From an uncultured Collinsella sp. (GTDB lineage: Bacteria; Actinomycetota; Coriobacteriia; Coriobacteriales; Coriobacteriaceae), in contig CATZMG010000033.1 in NCBI GenBank assembly GCA_958421655.1, positions 1 to 22,892 of the forward strand: a stretch of DNA of 22,892 nt, read 5' to 3'. Within the stretch, counting starts at the first letter, position 1, and every line of letters begins with the position of its first letter. A program made the position numbers and the translations under genes. The notes under the pieces were generated by a model. That model saw nothing but the letters and a program-made list of their open reading frames with translations, was not told the origin of the DNA and did not search any database. Below are positions 1 to 8,734 of this stretch, piece after piece.

Positions 1-583
1 TCTCCACGTGCTGGTAGGGGCCGTAGTTGTTGGAGCAGTTGGAGATCGTGGTGCGAAGCCCGTAGGTGCGGGTCCAGGCGCGCACGAGCATGTCGGAGCT
101 GGCCTTGGTCGAGCTGTACGGCGAGGACGGGTGGTAAGGCGTCTCCTCGGTGAACTTGGCGGGGTCGTCGAGCGCCAGGTCGCCGTAGACCTCGTCGGTG
201 GAGACGTGGTGGTATCGGATTCCGTATTTGCGCACGGCCTCCAGCAGGCGGAAGGTGCCCTCCACGTTGGTGCGCAGGAAGGGCTCCGGGTCGGCGATGG
301 AGTTGTCGTTGTGGCTCTCGGCGGCGTAGTGCACGATCGCGTCGTGGCCGGGGACCAGCCTGTCCAGAAGCTCGGCGTCGCAGATGTCGCCCACGACGAG
401 CTCCACGCGGTCGGAGGGCAGCCCGGCGATGTTATCGGGGTTGCCGGCGTAGGTCAGCTTATCCAGGACGGTGACGTGCACCTCGGGGTGGTTGTTCACG
501 ACGTAGTGGACGAAGTTGCTGCCGATGAAGCCGCAGCCGCCCGTGACGATGATGTTCCTGGGCTCGAAGAGCTCTTCAGACAT
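1..583 (-). CDS. rfbB: dTDP-glucose 4,6-dehydratase (RfbB/RmlB), C-terminal part cut off by the window edge
   Basis: Converts dTDP-D-glucose to dTDP-4-keto-6-deoxy-D-glucose, the second step of dTDP-L-rhamnose synthesis, in the cytoplasm. I read the frame from an ATG at 583 leftwards; it stays open to position 2 (194 codons, against about 330-350 residues for the family), so the C-terminal substrate domain lies outside. Visible: the NAD-binding glycine motif GGCGFIGSNF near the N-terminus, VVGDICD, the catalytic STDEVYGD segment and the SDR catalytic pair in SPYSSTKAS (Tyr-x3-Lys). A strong ribosome-binding site (GGGAG) precedes the ATG, and the rfbA stop is 24 bp upstream, so the two are co-transcribed. 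The family assignment is very secure; the final sugar made depends on genes beyond the left edge (rmlC/rmlD expected). Confidence 0.95.
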   Translation of the reverse strand, partial: MSEELFEPRNIIVTGGCGFIGSNFVHYVVNNHPEVHVTVLDKLTYAGNPDNIAGLPSDRVELVVGDICDAELLDRLVPGHDAIVHYAAESHNDNSIADPEPFLRTNVEGTFRLLEAVRKYGIRYHHVSTDEVYGDLALDDPAKFTEETPYHPSSPYSSTKASSDMLVRAWTRTYGLRTTISNCSNNYGPYQHVE

Positions 584-607
584 GTTTCTATCTCCCATTG
601 AATCGGA

Positions 608-1507
608 TTAGTACTCGCGCGGGCTGTTGACGATCTCGCCGGCGGCGACCTTCTTCAGGTGCCGGCCGTAGACCGACTTGCCGTAGGCCTTGGCGGCCTC
701 CTCCAGCTCCGAGGTCGTGATCCAGCCGTTCTCCCAGGCGATCTCCTCGGGCACGGACACGGGCAGGTCCTGGGAGTGCTCCACGGCGCGGACGAACTCC
801 GCGGCCTCGTGGAGGCTCTCCATGGTGCCGGTGTCCAGCCACGCGTACCCGCGGCCCAGGGTGACCACGGACAGCGTCCCCTCCTCCAGGTACATCTGGT
901 TGAGCGTGGTGATCTCCAGCTCGCCGCGCGCGGACGGCTCCACCTTATGTGCCTTGGCGGCCACGTCGCCCGGGTAGAAGTACAGGCCGGTGACGGCGTA
1001 GGAGCTCTTGGGGCGCTCGGGCTTCTCCTCGATGGAGACGGCCCTCCCCTCGCCGTCGAACTCCACGACGCCGAAGCGCTCGGGGTCGTCCACGTGGTAG
1101 CCGAAGACCGTGGCGCGGCCCGACTCGGCGTTCTGGACGGCGCGCGTCAGGTGGCGCGACAGGCCGTTGCCGTAGAAGATGTTGTCGCCCAGCACCAGGG
1201 CGCACGGCTCGCCGTTAATGAACTCCTCGCCGATGGTGAAGGCCTGGGCCAGGCCGTCCGGCGAGGGCTGCTCGGCGTATGAGAGGTTCACGCCGTAGCG
1301 CGAGCCGTCCCCGAGCAGGCGCTCGAAGTTGGGGAGGTCGGTCGGAGTGGAGATGACAAGGATGTCCCGGATGCCCGCCAGCATGAGGGTGCTGAGCGGG
1401 TAGTAGATCATGGGCTTGTCGTAGACCGGCAGCAGCTGCTTGGAGGTCACGAGCGTGAGCGGGTACAGGCGGGTGCCAGACCCGCCGGCGAGGATGATGC
1501 CTTTCAT
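608..1507 (-). CDS. rfbA: glucose-1-phosphate thymidylyltransferase (RfbA/RmlA)
   Basis: Makes dTDP-glucose from glucose-1-phosphate and dTTP, the first step of the dTDP-rhamnose pathway. The 299-residue protein has the full family length. It begins MKGIILAGGSGTRLYP, the nucleotide-binding signature, followed by SKQLLPVYDKPMIYYPL, the FGVVEFD segment and EEKPERPKSSYAVTGLYFY. I chose the ATG at 1507 rather than the in-frame TTG at 1519, because family members start directly at MKGI; the ribosome-binding site is weak (GGAT). It lies 27 bp downstream of the flippase gene and 24 bp upstream of rfbB in the same minus-strand operon. Base composition returns to GC-rich here after the AT-rich flippase/polymerase genes, which fits conserved sugar-nucleotide genes flanking a variable core. 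Confidence 0.96.
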   Translation of the reverse strand: MKGIILAGGSGTRLYPLTLVTSKQLLPVYDKPMIYYPLSTLMLAGIRDILVISTPTDLPNFERLLGDGSRYGVNLSYAEQPSPDGLAQAFTIGEEFINGEPCALVLGDNIFYGNGLSRHLTRAVQNAESGRATVFGYHVDDPERFGVVEFDGEGRAVSIEEKPERPKSSYAVTGLYFYPGDVAAKAHKVEPSARGELEITTLNQMYLEEGTLSVVTLGRGYAWLDTGTMESLHEAAEFVRAVEHSQDLPVSVPEEIAWENGWITTSELEEAAKAYGKSVYGRHLKKVAAGEIVNSPREY

Positions 1508-1534
1508 ATTAAAATCCAATCCATTTTGATGTAG

Positions 1535-2950
1535 CTATCGCTGCTTCTTCAGTTTGGTCAAACATGAAGCAACGCTTTTCAGCGCAGAATGATTAAGCAA
1601 GAGATAGCCAACGTAGACTAATGCATATAGAATCGCCGCAGTTCCACCAGATAAAAGCTCAGTGAACAAGACAAAAGCGGCTGTAAGCAGGATCTCCTGA
1701 AACGGCCTAGTTGAACCAGGGGCGCTAAGCTGTTCGTTCAGATAGAGCTCGGACCACAACGACCTGCCAATAATGCAGATAACGGCGCCACACAGGACGG
1801 CGTCGAGTGAGTTAAGGACAAGAACACCGAATATCGAAAAAACAGCGCTACAAATAACAGTGACGATATTCAACTTCAGGAGCAGCTGTTCTTTACGAAG
1901 TACCTTGAAATAGGTAGTACAGCAAAGGCTCATCTTCGTATTGAAGACGCATATCGGAAGTAAGAGCGCAAAATATCTAAGGCTCTCGGCATATTGAGGA
2001 AGCCACGCCCCCAAAAACCAAACCATAGGGAAATAGAACAAAAAGATTGCAGGAAAAATGAGTTCGATGGCATTTCTTATGCCAATGTAAAAACGAACTC
2101 TCTCCTCATCAGAACCTGTCCTAAGAGCAGGAAATAAGACCATGCTCGCCTGCGAGACAAAAGTGATAAAGAAATTGACAAGAGAGAGGGAGAACGAAAT
2201 TTTTGCAAAGGCGACGATACCCCAAACATGATCGATAAGAAACCTAGATACCCCGAGGATCAGTGTGTCGGCGATGTTCGCAATCATCAGCTTTACGCCG
2301 ACGATGATACTGCGGATACCGTCCTTAAGCGAGTTGCCAAAAGACACTGATTTAGCACATAGGATATCCCTGCCCATCCAAGAGCAATATATGAGCGCAA
2401 TAATCTTCGAAACGAGATACGCGTAGACATAGGGATGGTAGTCCGAAACCTTAAATCCAATTAAAACAAGGAGCGGAGCCAGAAACACCAGCCTGTCTAG
2501 CATTGTAGAAAACGAAAATAGCTTAGTTTCGTTCATAGCCTGAAAGACAAAGCCCAAATAACTTGTCAGGTTATAGACGACGGTGTAAAGCGCAAAAGAC
2601 GCGATAACAAATACTCGATTTGCGTCATCGACAAGAGGCAGCGAAACAAAAGTGATGCCGAGGCAAATCACTGCCTGGAAACAAGCACCGAAGATATACT
2701 GGGATTTTATTGAGCTCTTATCGATTTCATCACGAGAGAGACCCCCGTTAATCAAGTAGACACCATCATTCAGGCCAAGGTGAAAAAAGCCGGAATAGGT
2801 CGTATAAAACATGAACAGCTGCCAGTATCCATAGTCAGCAACACCAACGATTTTCGGCACGAGCAGCGACATGACAACACTGACCGATAGAGAAATAAAC
2901 TGTGCAGCAAACGCAATCATAGTGTTGCGTGCAATAGACGAATAATTCAT
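1535..2950 (-). CDS. Wzx-like polysaccharide flippase (MOP/MATE superfamily)
   Basis: Likely moves the lipid-linked repeat unit across the cytoplasmic membrane. The 471-residue protein is almost wholly hydrophobic, with about 12 alternating membrane segments and short charged loops; the N-terminus (SIARNTMIAFAAQFISLSV) matches the usual first helix of RfbX/Wzx-type transporters, and the length is normal for the family. The ATG at 2950 has a good ribosome-binding site (GAGG about 8 bases upstream). It follows the polymerase gene by 33 bp and precedes rfbA by 27 bp. The gene is clearly more AT-rich than rfbA/rfbB, consistent with horizontal exchange. Substrate specificity cannot be read from sequence, and another MOP-type exporter role is possible, but the neighbouring polymerase and initiating transferase favour Wzx. 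Confidence 0.85.
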   Translation of the reverse strand: MNYSSIARNTMIAFAAQFISLSVSVVMSLLVPKIVGVADYGYWQLFMFYTTYSGFFHLGLNDGVYLINGGLSRDEIDKSSIKSQYIFGACFQAVICLGITFVSLPLVDDANRVFVIASFALYTVVYNLTSYLGFVFQAMNETKLFSFSTMLDRLVFLAPLLVLIGFKVSDYHPYVYAYLVSKIIALIYCSWMGRDILCAKSVSFGNSLKDGIRSIIVGVKLMIANIADTLILGVSRFLIDHVWGIVAFAKISFSLSLVNFFITFVSQASMVLFPALRTGSDEERVRFYIGIRNAIELIFPAIFLFYFPMVWFLGAWLPQYAESLRYFALLLPICVFNTKMSLCCTTYFKVLRKEQLLLKLNIVTVICSAVFSIFGVLVLNSLDAVLCGAVICIIGRSLWSELYLNEQLSAPGSTRPFQEILLTAAFVLFTELLSGGTAAILYALVYVGYLLLNHSALKSVASCLTKLKKQR

Positions 2951-2983
2951 TCAACCTCGTTTGTTTAAACTAACATCCTTGAT

Positions 2984-4216
2984 TTATTCAGAAATCAAAA
3001 AAGGGCCTGACTCGCACAAATCTGAATACCGAGCACTCGTTCTACCCAGAACGAGTCCACAGGAAGCAAACAAGATGACCGTTGGCACCCACCAACCAAG
3101 CTCACAATAAAATATGAGCTCCGCACAGCATATACAGGAAACGGTAAATAGTACTTGATCGAGTTCGCAACCCGACCTGAACGAACCGATGCCAGCGGAA
3201 ATTATCAAGAATACAAAGCTACAAATTCCAAGAAAACCATATTCATACAGCATTGCAAGGAAACCATTATCCACCGTTGAAAAACCGCTAATTTCAACCG
3301 TCGTGTCCAGCATAGTCATGCGACTACTGCCAAAACCATTTCCAGTAAGCCAAAACAGCGGCCTGCTTAAAAAGCTATGAATAATATAGGCAATGGCTCC
3401 GGAACGCTGGCTATATGAAACATCAGTTTCAAGCTCACCAAATCGAGAAGCCACAAAGTTAAACAGTCCAAACTTGTAGAGAATGAAAACGAGTAGCAAT
3501 ACAGTTGGAATTAAAAGGGCAATTAAATTCCATTTAGAATACTCGGGGTTCTTTAGGCGAAAGATCAGGTACACCGATGCTAAAGCAATGAAAATAATCC
3601 ACGCGCTACGACTCTTTGTCAGAAGCAGAGCGACCAAAAGAACTACAGAGTATAAGAGACGTTTCATCCTGCCCGTCTCCAATTTATAGTTGATTACAAC
3701 AGCAATAACTATCATTTGGCCAAATACGATTGCATGACCGAAAAAACTACGCAGTCGATACAAGGATGGATTATCAATCGTTACAGTTTGCAGAAAAGAA
3801 AAGGAACCATTTGTAACTAGTCGTTGACCTAAAACAATTTCAAGGACAAAGCTAAATAGGCAGGCGAACACCATAACGTTGCGAAGCATAAGCAATGCAG
3901 ACTCAACCCAGTCATCGTTCTTTACTTTACCGTAAATATAACCAAGAAGGATGCAAAAGAAATACGAGCAGACCGTAAGGAGGGATTCATTAATGCTTCG
4001 GGACGTAAACGCAATGGCAGAAAAGAAAACCATCGCGCCCATAACGACAATGGGAATAGCGTTATTTAAAAACACTTTGTAGAGGCGCCCAGAAAGAACT
4101 TCTTTGAAAACGAGCAATCCTAGAACAGAAAAAAATAGTCCTTTAACGGGAGAAATGACACTTAAGATTGCGGCAAAAATCAAAATAGTGAATTCATTAG
4201 TAAATAGCTCAAGCAT
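2984..4216 (-). CDS. Wzy-like polysaccharide polymerase / O-antigen ligase family membrane protein
   Basis: Predicted to join lipid-linked repeat units on the outer membrane face. The 410-residue protein has roughly ten to twelve hydrophobic segments, a large C-terminal extracytoplasmic loop, and the segment DNGFLAMLYEYGFLG, which resembles the conserved motif of the Wzy/WaaL family before the last helices. The sequence is otherwise highly divergent, as usual for this family. I prefer the ATG at 4216, which has AGGTG seven bases upstream; an in-frame GTG at 4225 directly abuts the preceding stop codon and would add three residues. It is strongly AT-rich. Its position between a GT2 gene and the flippase is the standard Wzx/Wzy layout. 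Calling it a polymerase rather than a ligase is an inference from context. Confidence 0.82.
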   Translation of the reverse strand: MLELFTNEFTILIFAAILSVISPVKGLFFSVLGLLVFKEVLSGRLYKVFLNNAIPIVVMGAMVFFSAIAFTSRSINESLLTVCSYFFCILLGYIYGKVKNDDWVESALLMLRNVMVFACLFSFVLEIVLGQRLVTNGSFSFLQTVTIDNPSLYRLRSFFGHAIVFGQMIVIAVVINYKLETGRMKRLLYSVVLLVALLLTKSRSAWIIFIALASVYLIFRLKNPEYSKWNLIALLIPTVLLLVFILYKFGLFNFVASRFGELETDVSYSQRSGAIAYIIHSFLSRPLFWLTGNGFGSSRMTMLDTTVEISGFSTVDNGFLAMLYEYGFLGICSFVFLIISAGIGSFRSGCELDQVLFTVSCICCAELIFYCELGWWVPTVILFASCGLVLGRTSARYSDLCESGPFLISE

Positions 4217-4225
4217 TCTAAACAC

Positions 4226-5170
4226 CTACTTACTGTCACAGGAACTGATTAAGGCCTTAAAATCACCAAGCAGGGAACGATTTGACAGTTCATACTTACG
4301 GTATTTTAGAATGGTGCCTAAATCACTAATTTTTAGGCCACCTACGAGCAAGTGCAAACGGGCATTTAAAACAGAACCGTAATGCTCTATATGCGCAGAA
4401 GATATACGATAATCGCCAGGATTACTACTGCAGTATTCTTCTAAAACCTTAGAAAATCTCAAGCACATCCCTATCTCAGCAACACGAGATTTCTTGTCAA
4501 TATGTCGCATCTCAGTTGCATTAGAGTCATGCCTACGGAACCGAATCAAGGGCTGATTTAGAAGTCTGAGGGTCCCCTTCAGTAATGAGAAGCGCCATAA
4601 CATACCATCATGCGCAAAATCATCCTGCCAATATGGCATGATTTCCCTTATAAAACTCGATTTAACGGCATACGAACATCCGGGGCGCCGTACCGACATA
4701 AACTTGCTATCGAAAACCGGAGTCTCCAAATCGTCCAGAGGTTTGGAATCATCGACGGCACCATAGACTGTTACTTTTTTACCGCCGCTCTCATAAAACG
4801 GCTCGACGGCGCAGCTGAGAACCTCAATCGAGGGGTCCTTCTCGAGGATTGAGGACATCACAGCGATTTTATCGGGTTCCCAGATATCATCCTGGTCGCA
4901 CGGGAAGACGATGCCCTCATCTATAGATGCAAGGTCGAGAAGCCGCTTGAAGCTCATGCGCCAGCCGAAATTAGAGCTGTTCTTGTTGATGGTCCAATTA
5001 TCGAGCCCATGCTTCTCAATATATTCGCCAATGAGATCGAATGACCCGTCTGTTGAGCAATCATCCGCAATCAGCACTCGGTCCGGAGACACTGTCTGAA
5101 GTCTTAAGCTATCTAGCTGCTCAGTAAGATATCGCGTGCCGTTGTAAACTGACATCACAACCGTAACCAT
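4226..5170 (-). CDS. GT2-family glycosyltransferase (rhamnosyltransferase-like)
   Basis: A cytoplasmic or membrane-associated transferase adding one sugar to the growing lipid-linked unit. The 314-residue protein has the GT-A fold start VTVVMSVYNGTRYLTEQLDS, the nucleotide-binding ADDCSTDGS, and the metal-binding FPCDQDDIWEPDK, a DQDD variant common in GT2 enzymes of rhamnose-containing polysaccharides; HDGMLWRF further on resembles the acceptor-side catalytic region. The ATG at 5170 has AAGG about ten bases upstream. The gene follows the GT4 by 17 bp, and its stop codon abuts the next gene's alternative GTG. It is AT-rich in its second half. Rhamnose as donor is only suggested by the DQDD type and by rfbA/rfbB in the same operon; the family call itself is firm. 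Confidence 0.88.
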   Translation of the reverse strand: MVTVVMSVYNGTRYLTEQLDSLRLQTVSPDRVLIADDCSTDGSFDLIGEYIEKHGLDNWTINKNSSNFGWRMSFKRLLDLASIDEGIVFPCDQDDIWEPDKIAVMSSILEKDPSIEVLSCAVEPFYESGGKKVTVYGAVDDSKPLDDLETPVFDSKFMSVRRPGCSYAVKSSFIREIMPYWQDDFAHDGMLWRFSLLKGTLRLLNQPLIRFRRHDSNATEMRHIDKKSRVAEIGMCLRFSKVLEEYCSSNPGDYRISSAHIEHYGSVLNARLHLLVGGLKISDLGTILKYRKYELSNRSLLGDFKALISSCDSK

Positions 5171-5187
5171 TAAAAACCTTCATCCAA

Positions 5188-6405
5188 TTAAAGCTTAGCC
5201 ATTAGCTGATCGTAAATACCGATAAGACGTTCTACATACGCGGTCTTTTCGAGGCAGCTGAAGTCCGCTTTCTCAACCGCCCCCCTGTAACGCGAGTAAA
5301 CATCGGGATCGAGCATATTGACCATTGCGTCAGATAGCGACTCGGAACTGCCCGCGCTGAAAATTTCGCCGAGGCCTTTCGACCTCACAAAGGAGGCCGC
5401 ATCGCCGACATCCGAAACGATACACGGCAGGCCGGCAGCAATCATTGCTTCATAGGCGACGAGCCCAAACGTCTCTCGACAAACCGAAGGTATAACGATC
5501 GCACGTGAGCGTCCCATAACGGAAAGCACTTCATCATGGGACAGCGCACCCATGAATTTGATATCCGGATAGCTGTCCGACAGCCTCTTCAGTTCGGTAC
5601 CGTCACCGATGACGATAGCGTCCACACCGGCCCTACTGGCGGCTTTGCAAAATAAATCGCAGCCCTTTTCAGGGCTCAGGCGACCAACGAATAGGTAAGC
5701 CTCGCAATCTGCATCAAACCCATGCTGGAATTTGTCCGCATCGACGTAATTTAAACAGTCGAATCGCTCGGCATCCCATGTTAGATAGGGCTCAATCAAC
5801 CGACGACTGGAATCTGAAACGAAGGCGACAGCCGGGCGCAGCGCTCTCAAAACATAGCCCTGCACGGAAAAGCGAACGGATCGATACAGTTTTTGGATAT
5901 ATGAGCGCTTGTCACAGTTGTGCAGAAGGCACTTCGGAGAACCGGGGGCAATTCCGCAGTTGCAATGATTCACATAATCGTAGAGTCCACCGTTGGAACA
6001 AACGAGGAAGTACTCATGGGCTGTGATCAGGCACTTGAACCCCCGTCGCCCTATGGCCGTGAATATCGAGGGAGAAAGGGAGTGCGTCCAAGAGTGAACG
6101 TGGACGACCGTCGTCTTCGGATCGAGCTGCTTCAGTAGATCATCCAGCGCCGTTTCCGAGCGCCTGTTCCAGATACCCTGGACAGCGCCGGAGACGCCCC
6201 CGTTCAGGACGTCGTTCTGCCCGCAATTGACACAAACAACGCCCGATTCGATTAAGGAGGGATCGGGGTCACCCAACGCTGAAAAGAAATAGCTGTTGAC
6301 ACCTATCCTCGCCAGAGCAGCTGCTGTTTCGATTGCGATTTTTGAAGCTCCGCCCCCGATATGGGGACGGTCGCAAATCGTTATCACTGTGGTGAAGTTA
6401 CTCAT
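5188..6405 (-). CDS. GT4-family glycosyltransferase with a cysteine-rich insert
   Basis: A GT-B retaining transferase. The N-terminal half contains GGGASKIAIETAAALARIG (acceptor-side glycine loop) and HVHSWTHSLSP. The C-terminal half has YLFVGRLSPEKGCDLF and the E-x7-E catalytic segment in ETFGLVAYEAMIAAGLPC. Between the lobes is a run of cysteines and a histidine (CSNGG, then NHCNCG, PKCLLHNCDKR, spread over about 30 residues), which looks like a metal-binding knuckle; I know such inserts only from a subset of polysaccharide GT4 enzymes. I use the ATG at 6405 (405 residues, MSNFTTVITICDRP), overlapping the end of the preceding gene by 8 bp; an in-frame start ten codons upstream would overlap more. 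The sugar donor is unknown. Confidence 0.87.
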   Translation of the reverse strand: MSNFTTVITICDRPHIGGGASKIAIETAAALARIGVNSYFFSALGDPDPSLIESGVVCVNCGQNDVLNGGVSGAVQGIWNRRSETALDDLLKQLDPKTTVVHVHSWTHSLSPSIFTAIGRRGFKCLITAHEYFLVCSNGGLYDYVNHCNCGIAPGSPKCLLHNCDKRSYIQKLYRSVRFSVQGYVLRALRPAVAFVSDSSRRLIEPYLTWDAERFDCLNYVDADKFQHGFDADCEAYLFVGRLSPEKGCDLFCKAASRAGVDAIVIGDGTELKRLSDSYPDIKFMGALSHDEVLSVMGRSRAIVIPSVCRETFGLVAYEAMIAAGLPCIVSDVGDAASFVRSKGLGEIFSAGSSESLSDAMVNMLDPDVYSRYRGAVEKADFSCLEKTAYVERLIGIYDQLMAKL

Positions 6406-7603
6406 GCACGGTCCTAGGTTTGATAGATCGGACAAACCGCTTTACACGCAGGCGCATCGACGGGGGGAGCAGCATTTTCAGACGGTCGAAAAGGGTCGCA
6501 TTCGGCGCCAGGACGGAATCAAAGACTTGTAATCCTGTAGCCTCGAATTGCTCGATAACGGCATCGCGCCTCTCCTCAAGATCCGAGCGCTTATTAGGAT
6601 CTTCATGCAGCAGCACATCATCCGGAGCAAGGCCGTTGTTAGAGTAGGCGACGCAATCGCTTATTTCATCGATCAATTTTGCCCCGCGCTCGGTCTTCAC
6701 GATAACGGCCGAAACACCCTTCTCGGGATGTCCGCAGTCTTGGACAGACTCAGAACGCCAGGAATCACCGAGGATGATGTCGGCAGAACTGTCGCTCCCT
6801 CTGAAAGGACAGCCGTAGCAAGACGATCTGCTGATCAGGCCTTTGATGTAGGAACCATAAAAGGGATCGAATGCAGCGGGCCTCTTTATAATCCTGCCGT
6901 CGGATAACTCGATTTTTATGTTATGGCCCCATCCGAATTTCGATTTATCTCTAAAAGTCAGTGCGGTGACATCGGACTTCTCCCGAAGCTCGAGCCAGTC
7001 AACATAGGAACGAAACATGGAAGAGCTTGGTACACCGTGGCAAACAACGCTGACGGTTGTCAGCCCATCCATCGGTTTACCCAAATAGAGTCGCAGCGCG
7101 GAAACCTGACAAGGAGTACCGCTGAAGAGGACTCGCTTGCCGGATTTGAGATCGCTGAGCACTTCGGGATACGATTCGCTAGCATCGCTCTGGACATATT
7201 TGGACTTTTGCAGGAGCGCGATTTCGGCAAGCTCGGATATACCGATATGCCTGACGTGATCGACGCCATCCCAGGCGGCGCCGTAAACGCGCCCGCCGTC
7301 CGATAGTATACGTTTCGCAAGAAGGGAGAAGACGCCGCCGGACGAACTCTGCGCGAGCTCGTCCGGGTCATCGCTCTGCAAGACAGCGGCGCGAATGGCC
7401 TCCGAGTCCGCGTCGACTTGGTTTTCCGCCGGACAGGTACGCAGGCAAAGACCGCAGGAGGTGCATCTCGCTGTGTCCACCACGGGATATTCGAAACCGT
7501 CGGGCGAGGTACGCATAGTAATAGCGGAAAAAGGGCATTTGGCCGCGCAAGCTCCGCAACCAAAGCAGGCCCGGTGAGAAACTGTGTCGATGTTCTTGCT
7601 CAA
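6398..7603 (-). CDS. Iron-sulfur protein of the coenzyme F420 hydrogenase/dehydrogenase beta-subunit (FrhB/FdhB) family
   Basis: The 401-residue protein has an N-terminal 2[4Fe-4S] ferredoxin domain: CFGCGACAAKCP at about residues 13-24 and CTSCGLCLRTCP at about 47-58. An FrhB-like flavin domain follows, with SSGGVFSLLAKRILSDGG, SGTPCQVSALRLYLG, VVCHGVPSS and a further cysteine pair in CYGCPFRG. Such proteins are frequent in polysaccharide clusters beside pyruvyl transferases, where the redox reaction is not known to me. The start appears to be TTG at 7603: a strong AGGGGGA ribosome-binding site lies just upstream, and the first in-frame Met comes only after the first cysteine motif. The next gene overlaps by 8 bp. 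F420 use itself is not implied. Confidence 0.88.
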   Translation of the reverse strand: MSKNIDTVSHRACFGCGACAAKCPFSAITMRTSPDGFEYPVVDTARCTSCGLCLRTCPAENQVDADSEAIRAAVLQSDDPDELAQSSSGGVFSLLAKRILSDGGRVYGAAWDGVDHVRHIGISELAEIALLQKSKYVQSDASESYPEVLSDLKSGKRVLFSGTPCQVSALRLYLGKPMDGLTTVSVVCHGVPSSSMFRSYVDWLELREKSDVTALTFRDKSKFGWGHNIKIELSDGRIIKRPAAFDPFYGSYIKGLISRSSCYGCPFRGSDSSADIILGDSWRSESVQDCGHPEKGVSAVIVKTERGAKLIDEISDCVAYSNNGLAPDDVLLHEDPNKRSDLEERRDAVIEQFEATGLQVFDSVLAPNATLFDRLKMLLPPSMRLRVKRFVRSIKPRTVHE

Positions 7604-7615
7604 GCTAACTTCCCC

Positions 7616-8734
7616 CTATTGCTCAAGAGCATCCAAAAGCCATTTTTTCGAAAACGTGATGAGCGACTCCACGTCGGACAGTCGCTTCTCATAGCCCTCG
7701 ATTTCCGTAGCGTTCATGTGACTGTCATAGCCATCTAGCAGACGATCCTCGGTATTCGAGAGCCTCGAGAGGCTCTCGACTCGAGAGTTTTGAGAGCGCT
7801 TGTCGGTCTCCTCAAATCTCTTGAAGCAGTAATAGTCTTTGCGGAAAATTTGAGAAAACAGCGTACCGTGCAGCGAATCGGTTAACACGAACCGCGCGCT
7901 CGCCAGATAAGCGAGCCATTCATCGGGGCCAAGCCCGTAACGCGGATTGAGCTGCTCGTCGACAGCATTTTTACCTGAACCGACAAGCGTCACGACCTCG
8001 CAGCCGAGCTCTTTTGAAATCGAATCGACAGCTTTCCTGTAAAACGGCCTATTCCCAAGGAAATAGCAGACGATTTTCCCGGGCTCAGGACATTTACCGT
8101 TGATGAGCGGGGCCCAGTCCTCTTTCGACAGGAGCAGGACAGGGTCCACAACCTGTGAAGGGCGCTCGAGACCGAGGGATTCGACAAAATCCGCGCCCGC
8201 ATCTTCACGAACAGACACAGAGCTGAACGTTTTAATCAGATCGGTAATGATCTTTTTCTTCCTCTGCGTGGTGCTCGTGACACCGAAGCTGGGTGCATAC
8301 GCGATTCTCTTATCGCTGTCGCTTAGAAAAGAGAGATAGAAATTCCTATTCAAAAGATAAGGGGACCAGATTTGATCAGATCCGCAGACGTATGCATCGT
8401 ATTTTCCCCGTAAATCGACCAGTCCGTCTGTATCGACAATCCGATCAGTGGTCTCGATGTTCTGGCTCAAAAAGCGATTGAATACGTCAGCCGTCGAGGA
8501 TCCGAAGTCATCATGTTCCTTCTTGCGATTGAATAGCTCGCGTGCTTTGCCAGCAAATAAATCGAAGGAGTTCCGGTTGATCGCCCAGTTCAGTAGCTTT
8601 TCTTTAACGCAGGGAAGATAGTCGGCGTCGACAACGTCATGCCCTTCTGCCTTCAAAAACTGCTGTAGGGCATAAGCCTGAAGCAACGTACCGAAATTTT
8701 GATTATGGAGCCACGTTAAAATACAAATATTCAT
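7616..8734 (-). CDS. Polysaccharide pyruvyl transferase family protein (WcaK/CsaB type)
   Basis: Probably transfers a pyruvyl group from phosphoenolpyruvate to a sugar of the repeat unit, adding a negative charge. The 372-residue protein starts MNICILTWLHNQNFGTLLQA, contains YVCGSDQIWSP and a GT-B-like C-terminal half with VVDPVLLLS, and ends with the conserved TDSLHGTLFSQIF segment (Ser-x-His-Gly), all typical of PF04230-type proteins. The start ATG at 8734 overlaps the upstream stop by one base (TAATG), giving tight translational coupling; the FrhB-like gene follows after 12 bp. Some family members in clusters have not been shown to be true ketal pyruvyl transferases, so the reaction is inferred. 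A strong palindrome lies inside the 3' part of the gene (7757-7788). Confidence 0.88.
   Translation of the reverse strand: MNICILTWLHNQNFGTLLQAYALQQFLKAEGHDVVDADYLPCVKEKLLNWAINRNSFDLFAGKARELFNRKKEHDDFGSSTADVFNRFLSQNIETTDRIVDTDGLVDLRGKYDAYVCGSDQIWSPYLLNRNFYLSFLSDSDKRIAYAPSFGVTSTTQRKKKIITDLIKTFSSVSVREDAGADFVESLGLERPSQVVDPVLLLSKEDWAPLINGKCPEPGKIVCYFLGNRPFYRKAVDSISKELGCEVVTLVGSGKNAVDEQLNPRYGLGPDEWLAYLASARFVLTDSLHGTLFSQIFRKDYYCFKRFEETDKRSQNSRVESLSRLSNTEDRLLDGYDSHMNATEIEGYEKRLSDVESLITFSKKWLLDALEQ

Noticed and set aside
8..601. 197-residue plus-strand open frame at the left edge
   Set aside because: Antisense shadow of rfbB; the minus-strand frame gives clear SDR dehydratase motifs.
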